DNA of 64,000 nt from an uncultured Collinsella sp. Its GTDB lineage: Bacteria > Actinomycetota > Coriobacteriia > Coriobacteriales > Coriobacteriaceae. Where the stretch lies: contig UQIW01000010.1 of assembly GCA_900541235.1 (NCBI GenBank), positions 1 to 64,000 on the forward strand, written 5' to 3'. The notes under the pieces were generated by a model. It was given only the letters and a program-made list of their open reading frames with translations, had not been told where the DNA came from and did no database searches. Positions within the stretch are counted from its first letter, which is position 1. Each line of letters starts with the position of its first letter. The position numbers and the translations under genes were made by a program. Shown here one piece after another: positions 7,981 to 16,280 of the stretch.

Positions 7981-9690
7981 TTAGCGAGCTGCGGACTCGA
8001 GCAGTGCCTTGACCTCGGCGGCGGTGTTGCAGGCGAGCGCCTTCTCGGCGAGCTCGTCGCACTCGGCCTTGGTCCACTGGCTGATGGTCTTACGGGCGCG
8101 CAGGATCGACGGAGCACTCATCGAGAACTCCTCCAGGCCCCAGCTGATCAGCAGCGGCTCGAGCAGCGGATCGGCAGCGGCCTCGCCGCACATACCGACC
8201 ATGATGCCGGCCTTCACGCCGCTCTCGATGATGTTCTTGAGCGAGCGGAGCACGGCGGGATAGTAAACCTGGTACAGGTTGGAGATGGTGTCGTTGCCAC
8301 GGTCGGCGCACATGGTGTAGCCGATCAGGTCGTTGGTGCCGATGGAGAAGAAGTCGGCGACCTCGGCAAGACGGTCTGCGAGCAGCGAAGCGGCAGGCGT
8401 CTCAACCATGATGCCGACCTCGATGTTCTCGTTGAACTTGCGACCCTCTTCAGTCAGCTCGGCCTTGCACTGCTCGACAAGCTCCTTGACAGCCAAGACC
8501 TCCTCGACGCAAGTGACGAGCGGGATCATGATCTTTACGTCACCGAAGGCGCTAGCGCGCAGCAGAGCGCGGAGCTGGACCTTGTACTGGTCGGGATTGG
8601 CCAGGCAGTAACGCACGGCGCGGAAGCCCATGAAGGGGTTATCTTCCTTGACCATATGCAGATACGGAATCTCCTTGTCACCACCCACATCGAGCGTGCG
8701 GATGATGACCGGAGCACCCTTGAGCGCGCTGGCGACCTTACGGTAGGCGTTGAACTGCTCCTCCTCGGAAGGAAGCTCGGCAGAGTCCATGAACAGGAAC
8801 TCGGAGCGGAACAGACCGATGGCCTCGGCGTCGTGATCGAGCGCGTTGGGCACGTCATCGGGGTTACCGATGTTGCAGGCGATGATCTTCTTGATGCCAT
8901 CGGCAGTCACGGACGGCTTGCCACGGAAGGCCTCGAGGGCTGCCTTCTCGGCAGCGAAGGCCTCGGCCTTGGCGGTGTAGGCAGCGAGCGTCTCCTCGTC
9001 GGGATCGGCCTCAACGATACCCTTGCCACCGTCGACGACAACGGTCATACCGTTGCGCAGCGCGGTGCAGCTGTTGGAAACCGAAAGGACAGCCGGGATC
9101 TCGAGGGCGCGCGCGATGATCGCGGAGTGCGACGTGCGGCCACCGGTCTCGGTGACGATACCGGCAACGTGGGCCTTATCGATCGTGGCGGTCATGGACG
9201 GCGTGAGGTCGTGCACGACAACGACAGTGTTCTCGGGCAGGACGGAGAGGTCGACGACCTCCTTGCCCAGCAGCTCGGCCAGAATACCGGTGCGGATGTC
9301 GGCGATGTCGGCCGCGCGCAGACGGAACATCTCGTCGTCCATGGACAGGAACATGTTCTCGAACATGGTCGAGGTGTCCATGAGCGCCTGCTCGGCGCAG
9401 GTACCGCCGTCAATGGCGGCGTTGATGGCGTCGGTCATGCCCGGGTCCTGAGCCAGGACAATGTGTCCGCTCATGATCTCGGCCTCGGCCTCGCCCACCG
9501 TCTCCTTCATGTGGTCGGCCTGAGCCTGGGTCTTCTCGCAGAAGACCGAAAGAGCGGACTGATAGCGCTCCTTCTCTGCTGCCGAATCAGCAACCTCGTG
9601 CGGCTCAAACGTCAAGTCGGGATCGACGGCGACCATGACGGTGCCGATACCGATGCCCTCGGAAGCGTTGACTCCCTGATACATTCCCAT
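7981..9690 (-). CDS. ptsI: PTS enzyme I (phosphoenolpyruvate-protein phosphotransferase)
   Basis: A 569-residue cytoplasmic enzyme that takes phosphate from phosphoenolpyruvate and passes it to HPr. The phospho-histidine motif GGRTSHSAIIAR carries His188, matching His189 of E. coli. The PEP-utilising barrel has RSEFLFM, FRAVRYCL and the terminal TNDL and GMCGEAA motifs. Length is normal. Two in-frame ATGs, at 9690 and 9684, share a GGAGAGAGGA site, so either may be used. HPr lies upstream on the same strand beyond a hairpin. Confidence 0.96.
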   Translation of the reverse strand: MGMYQGVNASEGIGIGTVMVAVDPDLTFEPHEVADSAAEKERYQSALSVFCEKTQAQADHMKETVGEAEAEIMSGHIVLAQDPGMTDAINAAIDGGTCAEQALMDTSTMFENMFLSMDDEMFRLRAADIADIRTGILAELLGKEVVDLSVLPENTVVVVHDLTPSMTATIDKAHVAGIVTETGGRTSHSAIIARALEIPAVLSVSNSCTALRNGMTVVVDGGKGIVEADPDEETLAAYTAKAEAFAAEKAALEAFRGKPSVTADGIKKIIACNIGNPDDVPNALDHDAEAIGLFRSEFLFMDSAELPSEEEQFNAYRKVASALKGAPVIIRTLDVGGDKEIPYLHMVKEDNPFMGFRAVRYCLANPDQYKVQLRALLRASAFGDVKIMIPLVTCVEEVLAVKELVEQCKAELTEEGRKFNENIEVGIMVETPAASLLADRLAEVADFFSIGTNDLIGYTMCADRGNDTISNLYQVYYPAVLRSLKNIIESGVKAGIMVGMCGEAAADPLLEPLLISWGLEEFSMSAPSILRARKTISQWTKAECDELAEKALACNTAAEVKALLESAAR

Positions 9691-9734
9691 TCCTCTCTCC
9701 GTGTCATGTGATAAAGCGTTTTGCCATATCCATG

Positions 9735-9772
9735 ACAAAAGAGCGCAGCTACCTTACAACAGGTCACTGCGC
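9735..9772 (-). terminator. Hairpin terminator between ptsH and ptsI
   Basis: GCGCAG..ACCT pairs with AGGT..CTGCGC across 9743-9772, and the minus strand continues TCTTTTG. It sits between two genes whose products act together, so it may be leaky and set a higher level of HPr than of enzyme I. Confidence 0.65.
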
Positions 9773-9817
9773 CCCCAAATATGAACTTAGTTGTTCAACA
9801 TGCGACCCGTTTGAGTT

Positions 9818-10081
9818 CTACTCGCCAAGACCGCTCTTGATGAGCTCGATGGCAGCAGCCAGAGCCTCGGCCTCGTCAGCGCCGTCGCACTTGACCTCGA
9901 CCTCAGTGCCGCAGGGGATACCAGCAGCCATGAGGGCCATCGGGGACTTGCCGTTGACCTCCTTCTCGGGGGTGACGACCGTCACGTCACAGGCGTACTT
10001 GCCCATGGTGGAGGCGAACAGACCAGCCGGACGCATGTGCAGACCCTGAGGATTAACGAGGGTAGCCTTCTCAGAAACCAT
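9818..10081 (-). CDS. ptsH: PTS phosphocarrier protein HPr
   Basis: An 87-residue phosphocarrier that moves phosphate from enzyme I to the sugar-specific EIIA domain. The active site NPQGLHMRPA has His15 in the standard place. Ser46 is present in VNGKSPMALM, the site that HPr kinase phosphorylates in Gram-positives for carbon catabolite control, though no hprK lies in this window. The ATG at 10081 was chosen over upstream codons because AAGGAG lies 8 bases before it and it gives the family length. Confidence 0.97.
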   Translation of the reverse strand: MVSEKATLVNPQGLHMRPAGLFASTMGKYACDVTVVTPEKEVNGKSPMALMAAGIPCGTEVEVKCDGADEAEALAAAIELIKSGLGE

Positions 10082-10210
10082 AATTGACTCCTTTTTGTGT
10101 TTAACCCCTGTCATGCATGTGGCAGGAGTCAGATTCACGACGTTGTTTATATTAACTCACATCAAACGGTTTTTCATTATGTTTCGGACGAATTGTTGGA
10201 CAGATGTCGT

Positions 10211-10356
10211 TCCTGCACGCTCGCCCGCCGGGCGGGGCGGTTAAGTTTGCTGCTCTACAGTCCTGCGCAAGACGGAAAGCACATTAAGTGCTTTCCTTTG
10301 CGTGCGGAACTCGCGACAAACTTAACCCGCGCCCGCCCGGCAGGCGAGCTGCGGAA
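10211..10356. repeat. Long imperfect palindrome upstream of ptsH
   Basis: A stem of about 60 bases per arm. The centre is perfect: GGAAAGCAC, loop ATTAA, GTGCTTTCC near 10275-10297. Moving outwards, TTAAGTTTG pairs with CAAACTTAA and GCTCGCC (10219-10225) pairs with GGCGAGC (10343-10349), with GC-rich pairing between. It has no coding sequence. It could be a MITE-type element or a structured leader or RNA. It lies in the 526-base gap between ptsH and fruA. Confidence 0.65.
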
Positions 10357-10452
10357 ACTCGGTCGGTCCAGAGTAATATCGTGCGAACGGAATTCTGGCT
10401 GATGACCTGTTCGCGACAAAGACTCGATAGGCAGCCCTCTCTATGCCCTTTT

Positions 10453-10525
10453 ATAAGTTGCGATGAAATAGAGACTGAATTTGGGGTTGAATCGTATAAA
10501 CAGTCCCTATTTCACCGCAACTTAT
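10453..10525. repeat. 69-bp palindromic (MITE-like) element, copy 2
   Basis: Arms AAGTTGCGATGAAATAGAGAC (10455-10475, quoted here with its inverted partner at 10503-10523) match with two mismatches. Two further bases on each side (AT..AT) also pair. Spacing and total length equal the copy at 1808-1876, while the internal 27 bases differ. It lies just before the fruA terminator. Confidence 0.75.
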
Positions 10526-10534
10526 GGGAGGGAT

Positions 10535-10570
10535 GTAAAAAGGGCGGAGACCCTGGGGAGGGACTCCGCC
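10535..10570 (-). terminator. Terminator of fruA
   Basis: GGCGGAG (10543-10549) pairs with CTCCGCC (10564-10570), and TTTTTAC follows on the minus strand. It begins 38 bases after the fruA stop. Confidence 0.8.
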
Positions 10571-10608
10571 TTATATACAGGGGGCGATGTTATTCGCGAG
10601 CTGGTGGA

Positions 10609-12612
10609 TTAGACCAGGCGGGCGTTGATCGTCTTGGCGATCTCGGCGGCGTCGGTGGAACCCTTGACGGTGGCACGGAAGTCCTCGTCCATAAGCGCCT
10701 CGGCGACCTTGGACAGGATCTTGAGGTGCGTGGTTCCAGCCTGAGCGCCCGGGATGAGCAGGGCGATGGCAACGTTGACGGGAGCGCCGTCCATGGTGTC
10801 CCAACCGGTCACGCCGGACTCGTCCTTGACGACGATGACGGCAGCCTCGGTAATGGCGTCGGACTTGGCATGCGGGATGGCGAAGCCCTCCATCATGCCC
10901 GTGGTGCCCTCGGCCTCGCGGGCCAGGAAGGCGTTCATCACGGCGTCGGCGTCGCTGGCGATACCGGCCTTGACAGCCTGGTTGGAAACGAAGCTCAGAG
11001 CCTCGTCACGAGAAGCGAAGTCCTCGGCGACAAAGACGTTCTCGACCTTCACGAAGTCAGCAGCCTCGGCCTTGGGGGCCTCGACGGCAGCGGCCTTGGG
11101 GGCCTCAACCGGCTTGGTTGCAGGAGCGGGCTTCTGGTTCTTCTCGAAGTCGTACTTCTTGAAAGCCACGAACAGGATGCCACCGACCACGGCGCCGATG
11201 AGGATCGCGAGGACCCACAGCGGACCGTTCTCGACAACGGGCAGGACCAGGAAGCCGCCGTGAGGCGCCGGATCGTGAACGTTGAAGAAGATGGTCAAGA
11301 TGGAAGCGATGGAAGAACCGAGCATCATGATGGGCATAACGGGCCAGATGTTCTTGGTCATGAACGGAATGGCGCCCTCGGTGATGTGGGTGCAACCAAG
11401 GATGAGGTTGACGATACCGACGTCATGATCCTCCTGGCTGAAGTACTTCTTGCCGACAACGACGGCGAAGGTGGTGATCAGCGGCGGAACGATGCAAGCG
11501 GCGGAGACGGCAGCCATGAAGTTGGTGCCGAAGTTGTAGGTCTCGGTGCCGACGCCAGCTTCGAGAGCGGTACCGAGCAGGAAGGTGCCAGTAGCGTAAG
11601 CAGCCTTGTTGACCGGGCCGCCCATATCAAAGGCGCACATGCAGCCGATGGCCAGGCCAAGGATCACCGGACCGGAGTTACCGAGGCTCTGCAGGAAATC
11701 CATCATGCCCTGGTTAATGGCAGCCATGGGGCCGGAAATACCAAGCATGACCAGACCGACGATGGCGGTAGAGCACAGCGGATACAGGAAGATTGCCTTC
11801 AGGCCATTAAGGCTCGCAGGAATTTTAGAGAAAACCTTCTCGAGCAGCAGGATGACATAGCCAGCGAGGAAGCCGCCGACGATGCCGCCTAGGAAGCCAA
11901 AGCCCACACCTGCGCCACCGGCGTCGATCATGCCGGTATCGGCGTTAACAGGCAAGCCCTGGATGGCAATCATACCGGCGACGAAACCGGGGACGAGCGC
12001 CGGGCGCTTGCCGATGGACTCGGCGATGTAAGCGGAGAGCACCGGAACCATGAGGTTCATGGCGATACCGCCGATAATCTTGAGCATCGCGGCAAAGCTG
12101 TTGTAGTCGGCAGCCGTCGAATCAAAGGACGTGATGCCCCACAGGAACGAAATGGCGGTCAGAACACCACCGGCAACGACGAAGACCAGCATGTGGCTGA
12201 CGCCGTTCATGAGGTGCTTGTAGATGACGTGACCGATGGACTCCTTCTCCTCGACCTCGTCCTCGACATCGGCGGCAGCGGCAACCGTGTCGTCGCCCTT
12301 GGCGGCGAGCGCGCGGTCAATCAGCTTACCGGCGGCCTCAACGGACAGGGCCTTGGAAACACCAACGGAAACCATGGGCTTGCCGGCGAAACGCTCAGCC
12401 TGGACATCCTTGTCGGCTGCGACGACGACGGCCTTGGCACCAGCGATCTCACTCTTGGTGAGCTCGTTCTCGACACCGACCTGGCCATGAGTCTCGACCT
12501 TAATGGTCAGACCGCGCTCGGCAGCTGCCTTCTCCAGCGCCTCCTTAGCCATGAAGGTGTGCGCAATGCCGGTCGGGCAACCGGTCGCGGCGATGATGTC
12601 AAACTTAGCCAT
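10609..12612 (-). CDS. fruA: PTS fructose-specific EIIBCA component
   Basis: A 667-residue permease that imports fructose and phosphorylates it to fructose-1-phosphate. Domain order is IIB-IIC-IIA. The N-terminal IIB has the phospho-cysteine in ATGCPTGIAHTF (Cys12). A linker of about 30 residues leads to the membrane IIC domain (roughly residues 125-460, about nine to ten hydrophobic segments). An Ala/Pro/Lys-rich linker leads to the C-terminal IIA domain with the phospho-histidine in FAIPHAKSD (His581). Members of the same family can take mannose or related sugars, so fructose is the most likely but not the only possible substrate. AGAAGGAGG precedes the ATG. The divergent rpiR gene and PTS/PfkB neighbours support the role. 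Confidence 0.92.
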   Translation of the reverse strand: MAKFDIIAATGCPTGIAHTFMAKEALEKAAAERGLTIKVETHGQVGVENELTKSEIAGAKAVVVAADKDVQAERFAGKPMVSVGVSKALSVEAAGKLIDRALAAKGDDTVAAAADVEDEVEEKESIGHVIYKHLMNGVSHMLVFVVAGGVLTAISFLWGITSFDSTAADYNSFAAMLKIIGGIAMNLMVPVLSAYIAESIGKRPALVPGFVAGMIAIQGLPVNADTGMIDAGGAGVGFGFLGGIVGGFLAGYVILLLEKVFSKIPASLNGLKAIFLYPLCSTAIVGLVMLGISGPMAAINQGMMDFLQSLGNSGPVILGLAIGCMCAFDMGGPVNKAAYATGTFLLGTALEAGVGTETYNFGTNFMAAVSAACIVPPLITTFAVVVGKKYFSQEDHDVGIVNLILGCTHITEGAIPFMTKNIWPVMPIMMLGSSIASILTIFFNVHDPAPHGGFLVLPVVENGPLWVLAILIGAVVGGILFVAFKKYDFEKNQKPAPATKPVEAPKAAAVEAPKAEAADFVKVENVFVAEDFASRDEALSFVSNQAVKAGIASDADAVMNAFLAREAEGTTGMMEGFAIPHAKSDAITEAAVIVVKDESGVTGWDTMDGAPVNVAIALLIPGAQAGTTHLKILSKVAEALMDEDFRATVKGSTDAAEIAKTINARLV

Positions 12613-12737
12613 GTGTCCCTCCTTCTTGAGTACAGCGCCCGCGGGCGCTCCCCTACACGCGCTTCAATGCGCGTTTTTCCACAACTGAAAGATACCAACC
12701 TACCGTCCGCGTGAGAAGAGACAAGGTGCAATTCTCC

Positions 12738-12836
12738 GGTGAAAGGTTCTTTCATAACCGTAAACGGTAGGTGAAAGTTTACCATCAACACTTGAAACAG
12801 CAAGGTGTATCTTGTAATTGAAAATGCCCGTATACT
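12738..12836. promoter_or_regulatory. fruA/rpiR divergent promoter with operator candidates
   Basis: Minus-strand promoter for fruA: TTGCTG (12798-12803), 16-base spacer, TAAACT (12776-12781). Just downstream of it lie TGAAAG-GTT-CTTTCA (12740-12754, perfect inverted repeat) and ACCGTAAACGGT (12757-12768, near-palindrome). GGTGAAAG occurs at 12738 and 12770. Placement after the -10 fits repression by the divergent RpiR protein. A TATACT at 12831-12836 is a -10 candidate for rpiR on the plus strand. No binding data exist here; the assignment is inferred. Confidence 0.5.
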
Positions 12837-12884
12837 ATGGCATTGCAAATCGAGTTAGATTATCATGCCAACCAGGAGCCATCC

Positions 12885-13742
12885 ATGACCGATAGTAGCA
12901 AGAGCGCACTTTCCCTCATTAGTACCCATCAGGGATACAGCGAGTCCGAGCAGCGCATTGTCGACTATATATTGGAGCACCATTCCGAGGCGCCACGCCT
13001 CACGGCGGCTCAGCTCTCGCGCGCCGCTGCCACGTCCGAAGCGACCGTTTCGCGCTTCTGCCGCAAGCTGGGCTTTGGTAGCTTCCGCAGCTTTCAGTTT
13101 TCGTTGGCGAGGGATTTGGAAAGCCAGCGCAACGAGGGCCTGACCGACGAGGTCTCGCTCGACAATATGGAGCAGAGCCTCAAGAACATCCTGGCTGCCA
13201 AGGTAAGCGAGCTTAATGCGACCATCGACGGAATCGACCACGATACGCTGGCGGCTGTTGTGCATGCCTTTAAGCATGCAGGGGTTATTGAGTTTGCAGC
13301 TGTGGGCAATACGAACGCGGTCGCGCTCGATGCGACGTTTAAGTTTTCGCAGCTGGGCCTGCGCTGCATGGCGAGCACCATTAGCGAGACATCAATCGGC
13401 TTTGCGCTCACGTTACGCCCGGGTGACGTCATCGTGCTCATCTCAAACTCTGGCAAATCGCGCCGACTGAATCGCATGGCAAAAGCGGCTCGCAACTGCG
13501 GCGCAACCGTAGTCGTCATCAGCAGTGACAGCAAATCCCCACTTGCGCGCCTCGCCGACTACACCTTTAATACCGTCAATCACGAAGCGTTGCTGACAAC
13601 GGGTGACTTCGCGTTCTCCAAGATCAGCGCCACGATGATCATCGAAGTCATCTACAACTTCCTGCTGCCCGAGATTAAAGACGCGCGTGAGCATATCAGC
13701 TACTACGAGGAGCTCATCCAGCCGGATAAGGTTGTGGAGTAA
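12885..13742 (+). CDS. RpiR/MurR-family transcriptional regulator
   Basis: A 285-residue regulator with an N-terminal RpiR helix-turn-helix (about residues 40-62, LTAAQLSRAAATSEATVSRF) and a C-terminal SIS sugar-phosphate-binding domain (about 120-250, with VLISNSGKSRRLN). It probably senses a phosphosugar such as fructose-1-phosphate or fructose-6-phosphate and controls the divergent fruA gene and perhaps the pts and pfkB genes. The ATG at 12885 has AGGAG 8 bases upstream. It is monocistronic and ends at a bidirectional hairpin. Confidence 0.88.
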   Translation: MTDSSKSALSLISTHQGYSESEQRIVDYILEHHSEAPRLTAAQLSRAAATSEATVSRFCRKLGFGSFRSFQFSLARDLESQRNEGLTDEVSLDNMEQSLKNILAAKVSELNATIDGIDHDTLAAVVHAFKHAGVIEFAAVGNTNAVALDATFKFSQLGLRCMASTISETSIGFALTLRPGDVIVLISNSGKSRRLNRMAKAARNCGATVVVISSDSKSPLARLADYTFNTVNHEALLTTGDFAFSKISATMIIEVIYNFLLPEIKDAREHISYYEELIQPDKVVE

Positions 13743-13750
13743 AACGCGTA

Positions 13751-13783
13751 GTGGGACAAAAATTTCAGTCTATTTTGTCCCAC
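13751..13783. terminator. Bidirectional terminator between rpiR and recN
   Basis: GTGGGACAAAA (13751-13761) pairs perfectly with TTTTGTCCCAC (13773-13783). A/T runs inside the arms serve both strands. It lies between the stop codons of two convergent genes. Confidence 0.75.
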
Positions 13784-13801
13784 CAACACCGCTGATACGA
13801 C

Positions 13802-15430
13802 CTAACCTCGAGCTTCTTCGAGCATCTGCTTTGCGTGGGCCAAGCTTGCCTCGGACTGATCGCCGCTCAACATGCGGGCGATCTCGGCAGTACGCGCTTC
13901 GCCGGTTACCTCGCCCAAATGCGTCTGGGGAACATCGCCCGGTTCCTTGCTGACGACATAATGCTTGTCAGCCATGACGGCGACCTGCGCCAAGTGGGTT
14001 ACGACAATCACCTGATGCGTAGCGGCGAGATCTGCCAGCACGCCCGCGAGCGCACGCGCCGTGGAGCCACCGACACCAGCATCGACCTCGTCAAACACCA
14101 GCGTATCGACACCGTCCGCGTTACCGAGGACAACCTTACTTGCCAGCATGACGCGGCTGAGCTCGCCGCCCGACGCAATTCGACGCAGGGGGCGCGGCGT
14201 CAAACCGGCACCGCTGCGGTATAGCAGCTCGTAGCTCGAAGGACCAACGGGCGTCCACTCAGCACGGGGAAGATCACGCGACTCCCAGACGAGCTCGGCG
14301 CTGCCCATCTCCAGGCGAGCCATCTGGCGGCCCACCTCGTGGCAGAAGCGCGGAGCCGCCGTATTGCGTGCACGCTTAAGCGCCTTGGCGGCGGCGAACA
14401 GTTCATGCTCTGCTGCGCCAAGCGCTTCACGCGCCTTCTTGATCTGCTCATCACCATCGTCTACCAGCGACAACAGCTCTTGCGAGCGATCGCGCATGGC
14501 AAAAACATCGTCCATAGTGGGACCCCACTGACGCAACAGACCCTTGAGGTCGGAATACCGCTCACGCATGCGAGCGAGCTCGCGCGGGTCGAAGGCGATG
14601 CCATCGCGATAGGCACGAAGCTCGTTCGCGCAATCCTCAAGGGAGATACAGGCATCCGATAGTGCATCGGCAATGTCGCCGAGTTTGCGATCGACGGTAG
14701 CCATTCGGGAAAGCTCTGCCACGGCGCTGTTCACGGCATCGAGCGCTCCCCCTTCGGCGGCAAGCGATGCATGGGCATCGTTAGCCGTGGCAACCAGTAC
14801 CTCGGCATGTTCGGAGCGCGGCAGCAGCTTCTCGAGTTCCTCATACTCACCCGGCTTGGGGTCGACCTCGCCGATGCGCTCGAGGGCAAAGCGCGCCTCC
14901 TCGACGCGGCTCCCCTGCGCACGCGAGGCCTCTTCGACACGTCGAACCTCCTTGGCGGCAGCCCGCGAAGCCTTAAAGCAGGCGCGGTACGCATCCAGCG
15001 CCTCGAGCGCAGAGCGTCCCGCCCACGCATCGACCATCGCAACGTGATGCGCCGGATCGAGTAAGCGCTGGTGCTCGTGCTGGCCGCACAGATCCATCAT
15101 CACGCCGACGCGCTCCGAAAGCTCGCGCACGCTGGCGATGCGGCCGTCAATCTTGACGCGGCTGCGGCCCTCGGCGGAAAGGCTGCGCTGGACCGTGAAG
15201 CCTTCCGTGTCGTGCGGGCCGTCAAACAGGCGCGCCTCGACGCTCGCCAGCGCCTCGCCCTCGCGCACCGTCGACGAATCCGCGCGCTCACCCAAAATAA
15301 GCTTGAGGGCCGAGAGCAGCGCGGTCTTGCCGGCGCCGGTCTCGCCGGTCAGGACAGTCAGGCCGGCACTCGGCACCAGCGTCGCCTCGCGAATGAGTGC
15401 AATGTTAGAAACCTGCATCTCATCGATCAT
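13802..15430 (-). CDS. recN: DNA repair protein RecN
   Basis: A 542-residue SMC-like ATPase that acts early in double-strand break repair. The Walker A motif GETGAGKT lies at residues 29-36, a long coiled-coil middle follows, and the C-terminus carries the signature ASGGELSRVMLA and Walker B TLVFDEVDAGVGG. The length is close to the usual 550. The ATG at 15430 overlaps the last 11 bases of nadK and has GGAG 7 bases upstream, so the two are translationally coupled. Last gene of the efp-asp23-nusB-xseB-tlyA-nadK-recN run. Confidence 0.95.
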   Translation of the reverse strand: MIDEMQVSNIALIREATLVPSAGLTVLTGETGAGKTALLSALKLILGERADSSTVREGEALASVEARLFDGPHDTEGFTVQRSLSAEGRSRVKIDGRIASVRELSERVGVMMDLCGQHEHQRLLDPAHHVAMVDAWAGRSALEALDAYRACFKASRAAAKEVRRVEEASRAQGSRVEEARFALERIGEVDPKPGEYEELEKLLPRSEHAEVLVATANDAHASLAAEGGALDAVNSAVAELSRMATVDRKLGDIADALSDACISLEDCANELRAYRDGIAFDPRELARMRERYSDLKGLLRQWGPTMDDVFAMRDRSQELLSLVDDGDEQIKKAREALGAAEHELFAAAKALKRARNTAAPRFCHEVGRQMARLEMGSAELVWESRDLPRAEWTPVGPSSYELLYRSGAGLTPRPLRRIASGGELSRVMLASKVVLGNADGVDTLVFDEVDAGVGGSTARALAGVLADLAATHQVIVVTHLAQVAVMADKHYVVSKEPGDVPQTHLGEVTGEARTAEIARMLSGDQSEASLAHAKQMLEEARG

Positions 15431-16280
15431 GGCGGACTCCGTAGAATACGCGGCTCACCGAGTTGTAAAAACTCTCGGGGCCGTAGTCGAGCAGCAGCAC
15501 ATCGCCGGGGCCTCGGCGCACGGCCACGCTCTCGACCGTGCCGTCGCAGGTAATAAACTGTCCATCGATAGCGATCGCCGGAACGCTCGGACGGTCATCA
15601 GACATAAAGATTTCGACGACATCGCTCGGCGAAGTCAAGAAAGCGCGAGCTTGAATGGTGTGCGGCGCAATGGGTACGCAGACCATGCCCGTATAGTCAG
15701 GGCTCACGATGGGGCCACCGGCGCTGAGCGCGTAACCCGTAGAACCAGTCGCCGTCGAAACGACGACACCGTCACCGCGTAGGCGGTCGATATGGTGACC
15801 GGACACCGTGATGTCAAACTCGACCATATCGGACAGGGGGCCGCGCGTAAGCGCCATGTCGTTGAGGGCGAAGGTGCGCACAACATCCTTCGTACCATCT
15901 TCGCGCACGGACACGATATCCGCGGCGATGGTAGCGCGACGGCTCACATGCAGCTCGCCGGACAGGGCGTCGCTCACGACCTGCAGAATGTCGCGCTCCT
16001 CGGGACTCGCAGCAGTTAAAAAACCCAGGTGACCATAGGAAAGACCGAGGATAGGAATCTCACGATGGTTGAGGATGCGGGCAGCGCGCAGCAACGTGCC
16101 GTCGCCGCCGAGCGTAATGACCAGATCGGAGCCGTCAATATCAGGCGTGCTTTGAATCTTCGATCGCTGGTCGGCAGCCCATGCGACCTCATAGCCCTGG
16201 CGCGTCAGCCAAAGCTCGAGCATCAGGCCGCTCTCGACCGCCTCTTGCTTGTAGTAATTGGGAACCAGAAAGACCTTCAT
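15420..16280 (-). CDS. nadK: NAD kinase
   Basis: A 286-residue enzyme that phosphorylates NAD to NADP. The diagnostic GGDGT motif is at residues 58-62. The conserved DGVVVSTATGSTGYALSAGG block near residue 175 completes the active site. Its start overlaps the tlyA stop by 4 bases (ATGA), and its end overlaps recN. The tlyA-nadK-recN order is common in Gram-positives. Confidence 0.95.
   Translation of the reverse strand: MKVFLVPNYYKQEAVESGLMLELWLTRQGYEVAWAADQRSKIQSTPDIDGSDLVITLGGDGTLLRAARILNHREIPILGLSYGHLGFLTAASPEERDILQVVSDALSGELHVSRRATIAADIVSVREDGTKDVVRTFALNDMALTRGPLSDMVEFDITVSGHHIDRLRGDGVVVSTATGSTGYALSAGGPIVSPDYTGMVCVPIAPHTIQARAFLTSPSDVVEIFMSDDRPSVPAIAIDGQFITCDGTVESVAVRRGPGDVLLLDYGPESFYNSVSRVFYGVRHDR

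Noticed and set aside
10288..11892. Plus-strand frame through the fruA region and the palindromes
   Set aside because: It is antisense to fruA and starts inside non-coding repeats; no protein family is recognisable.
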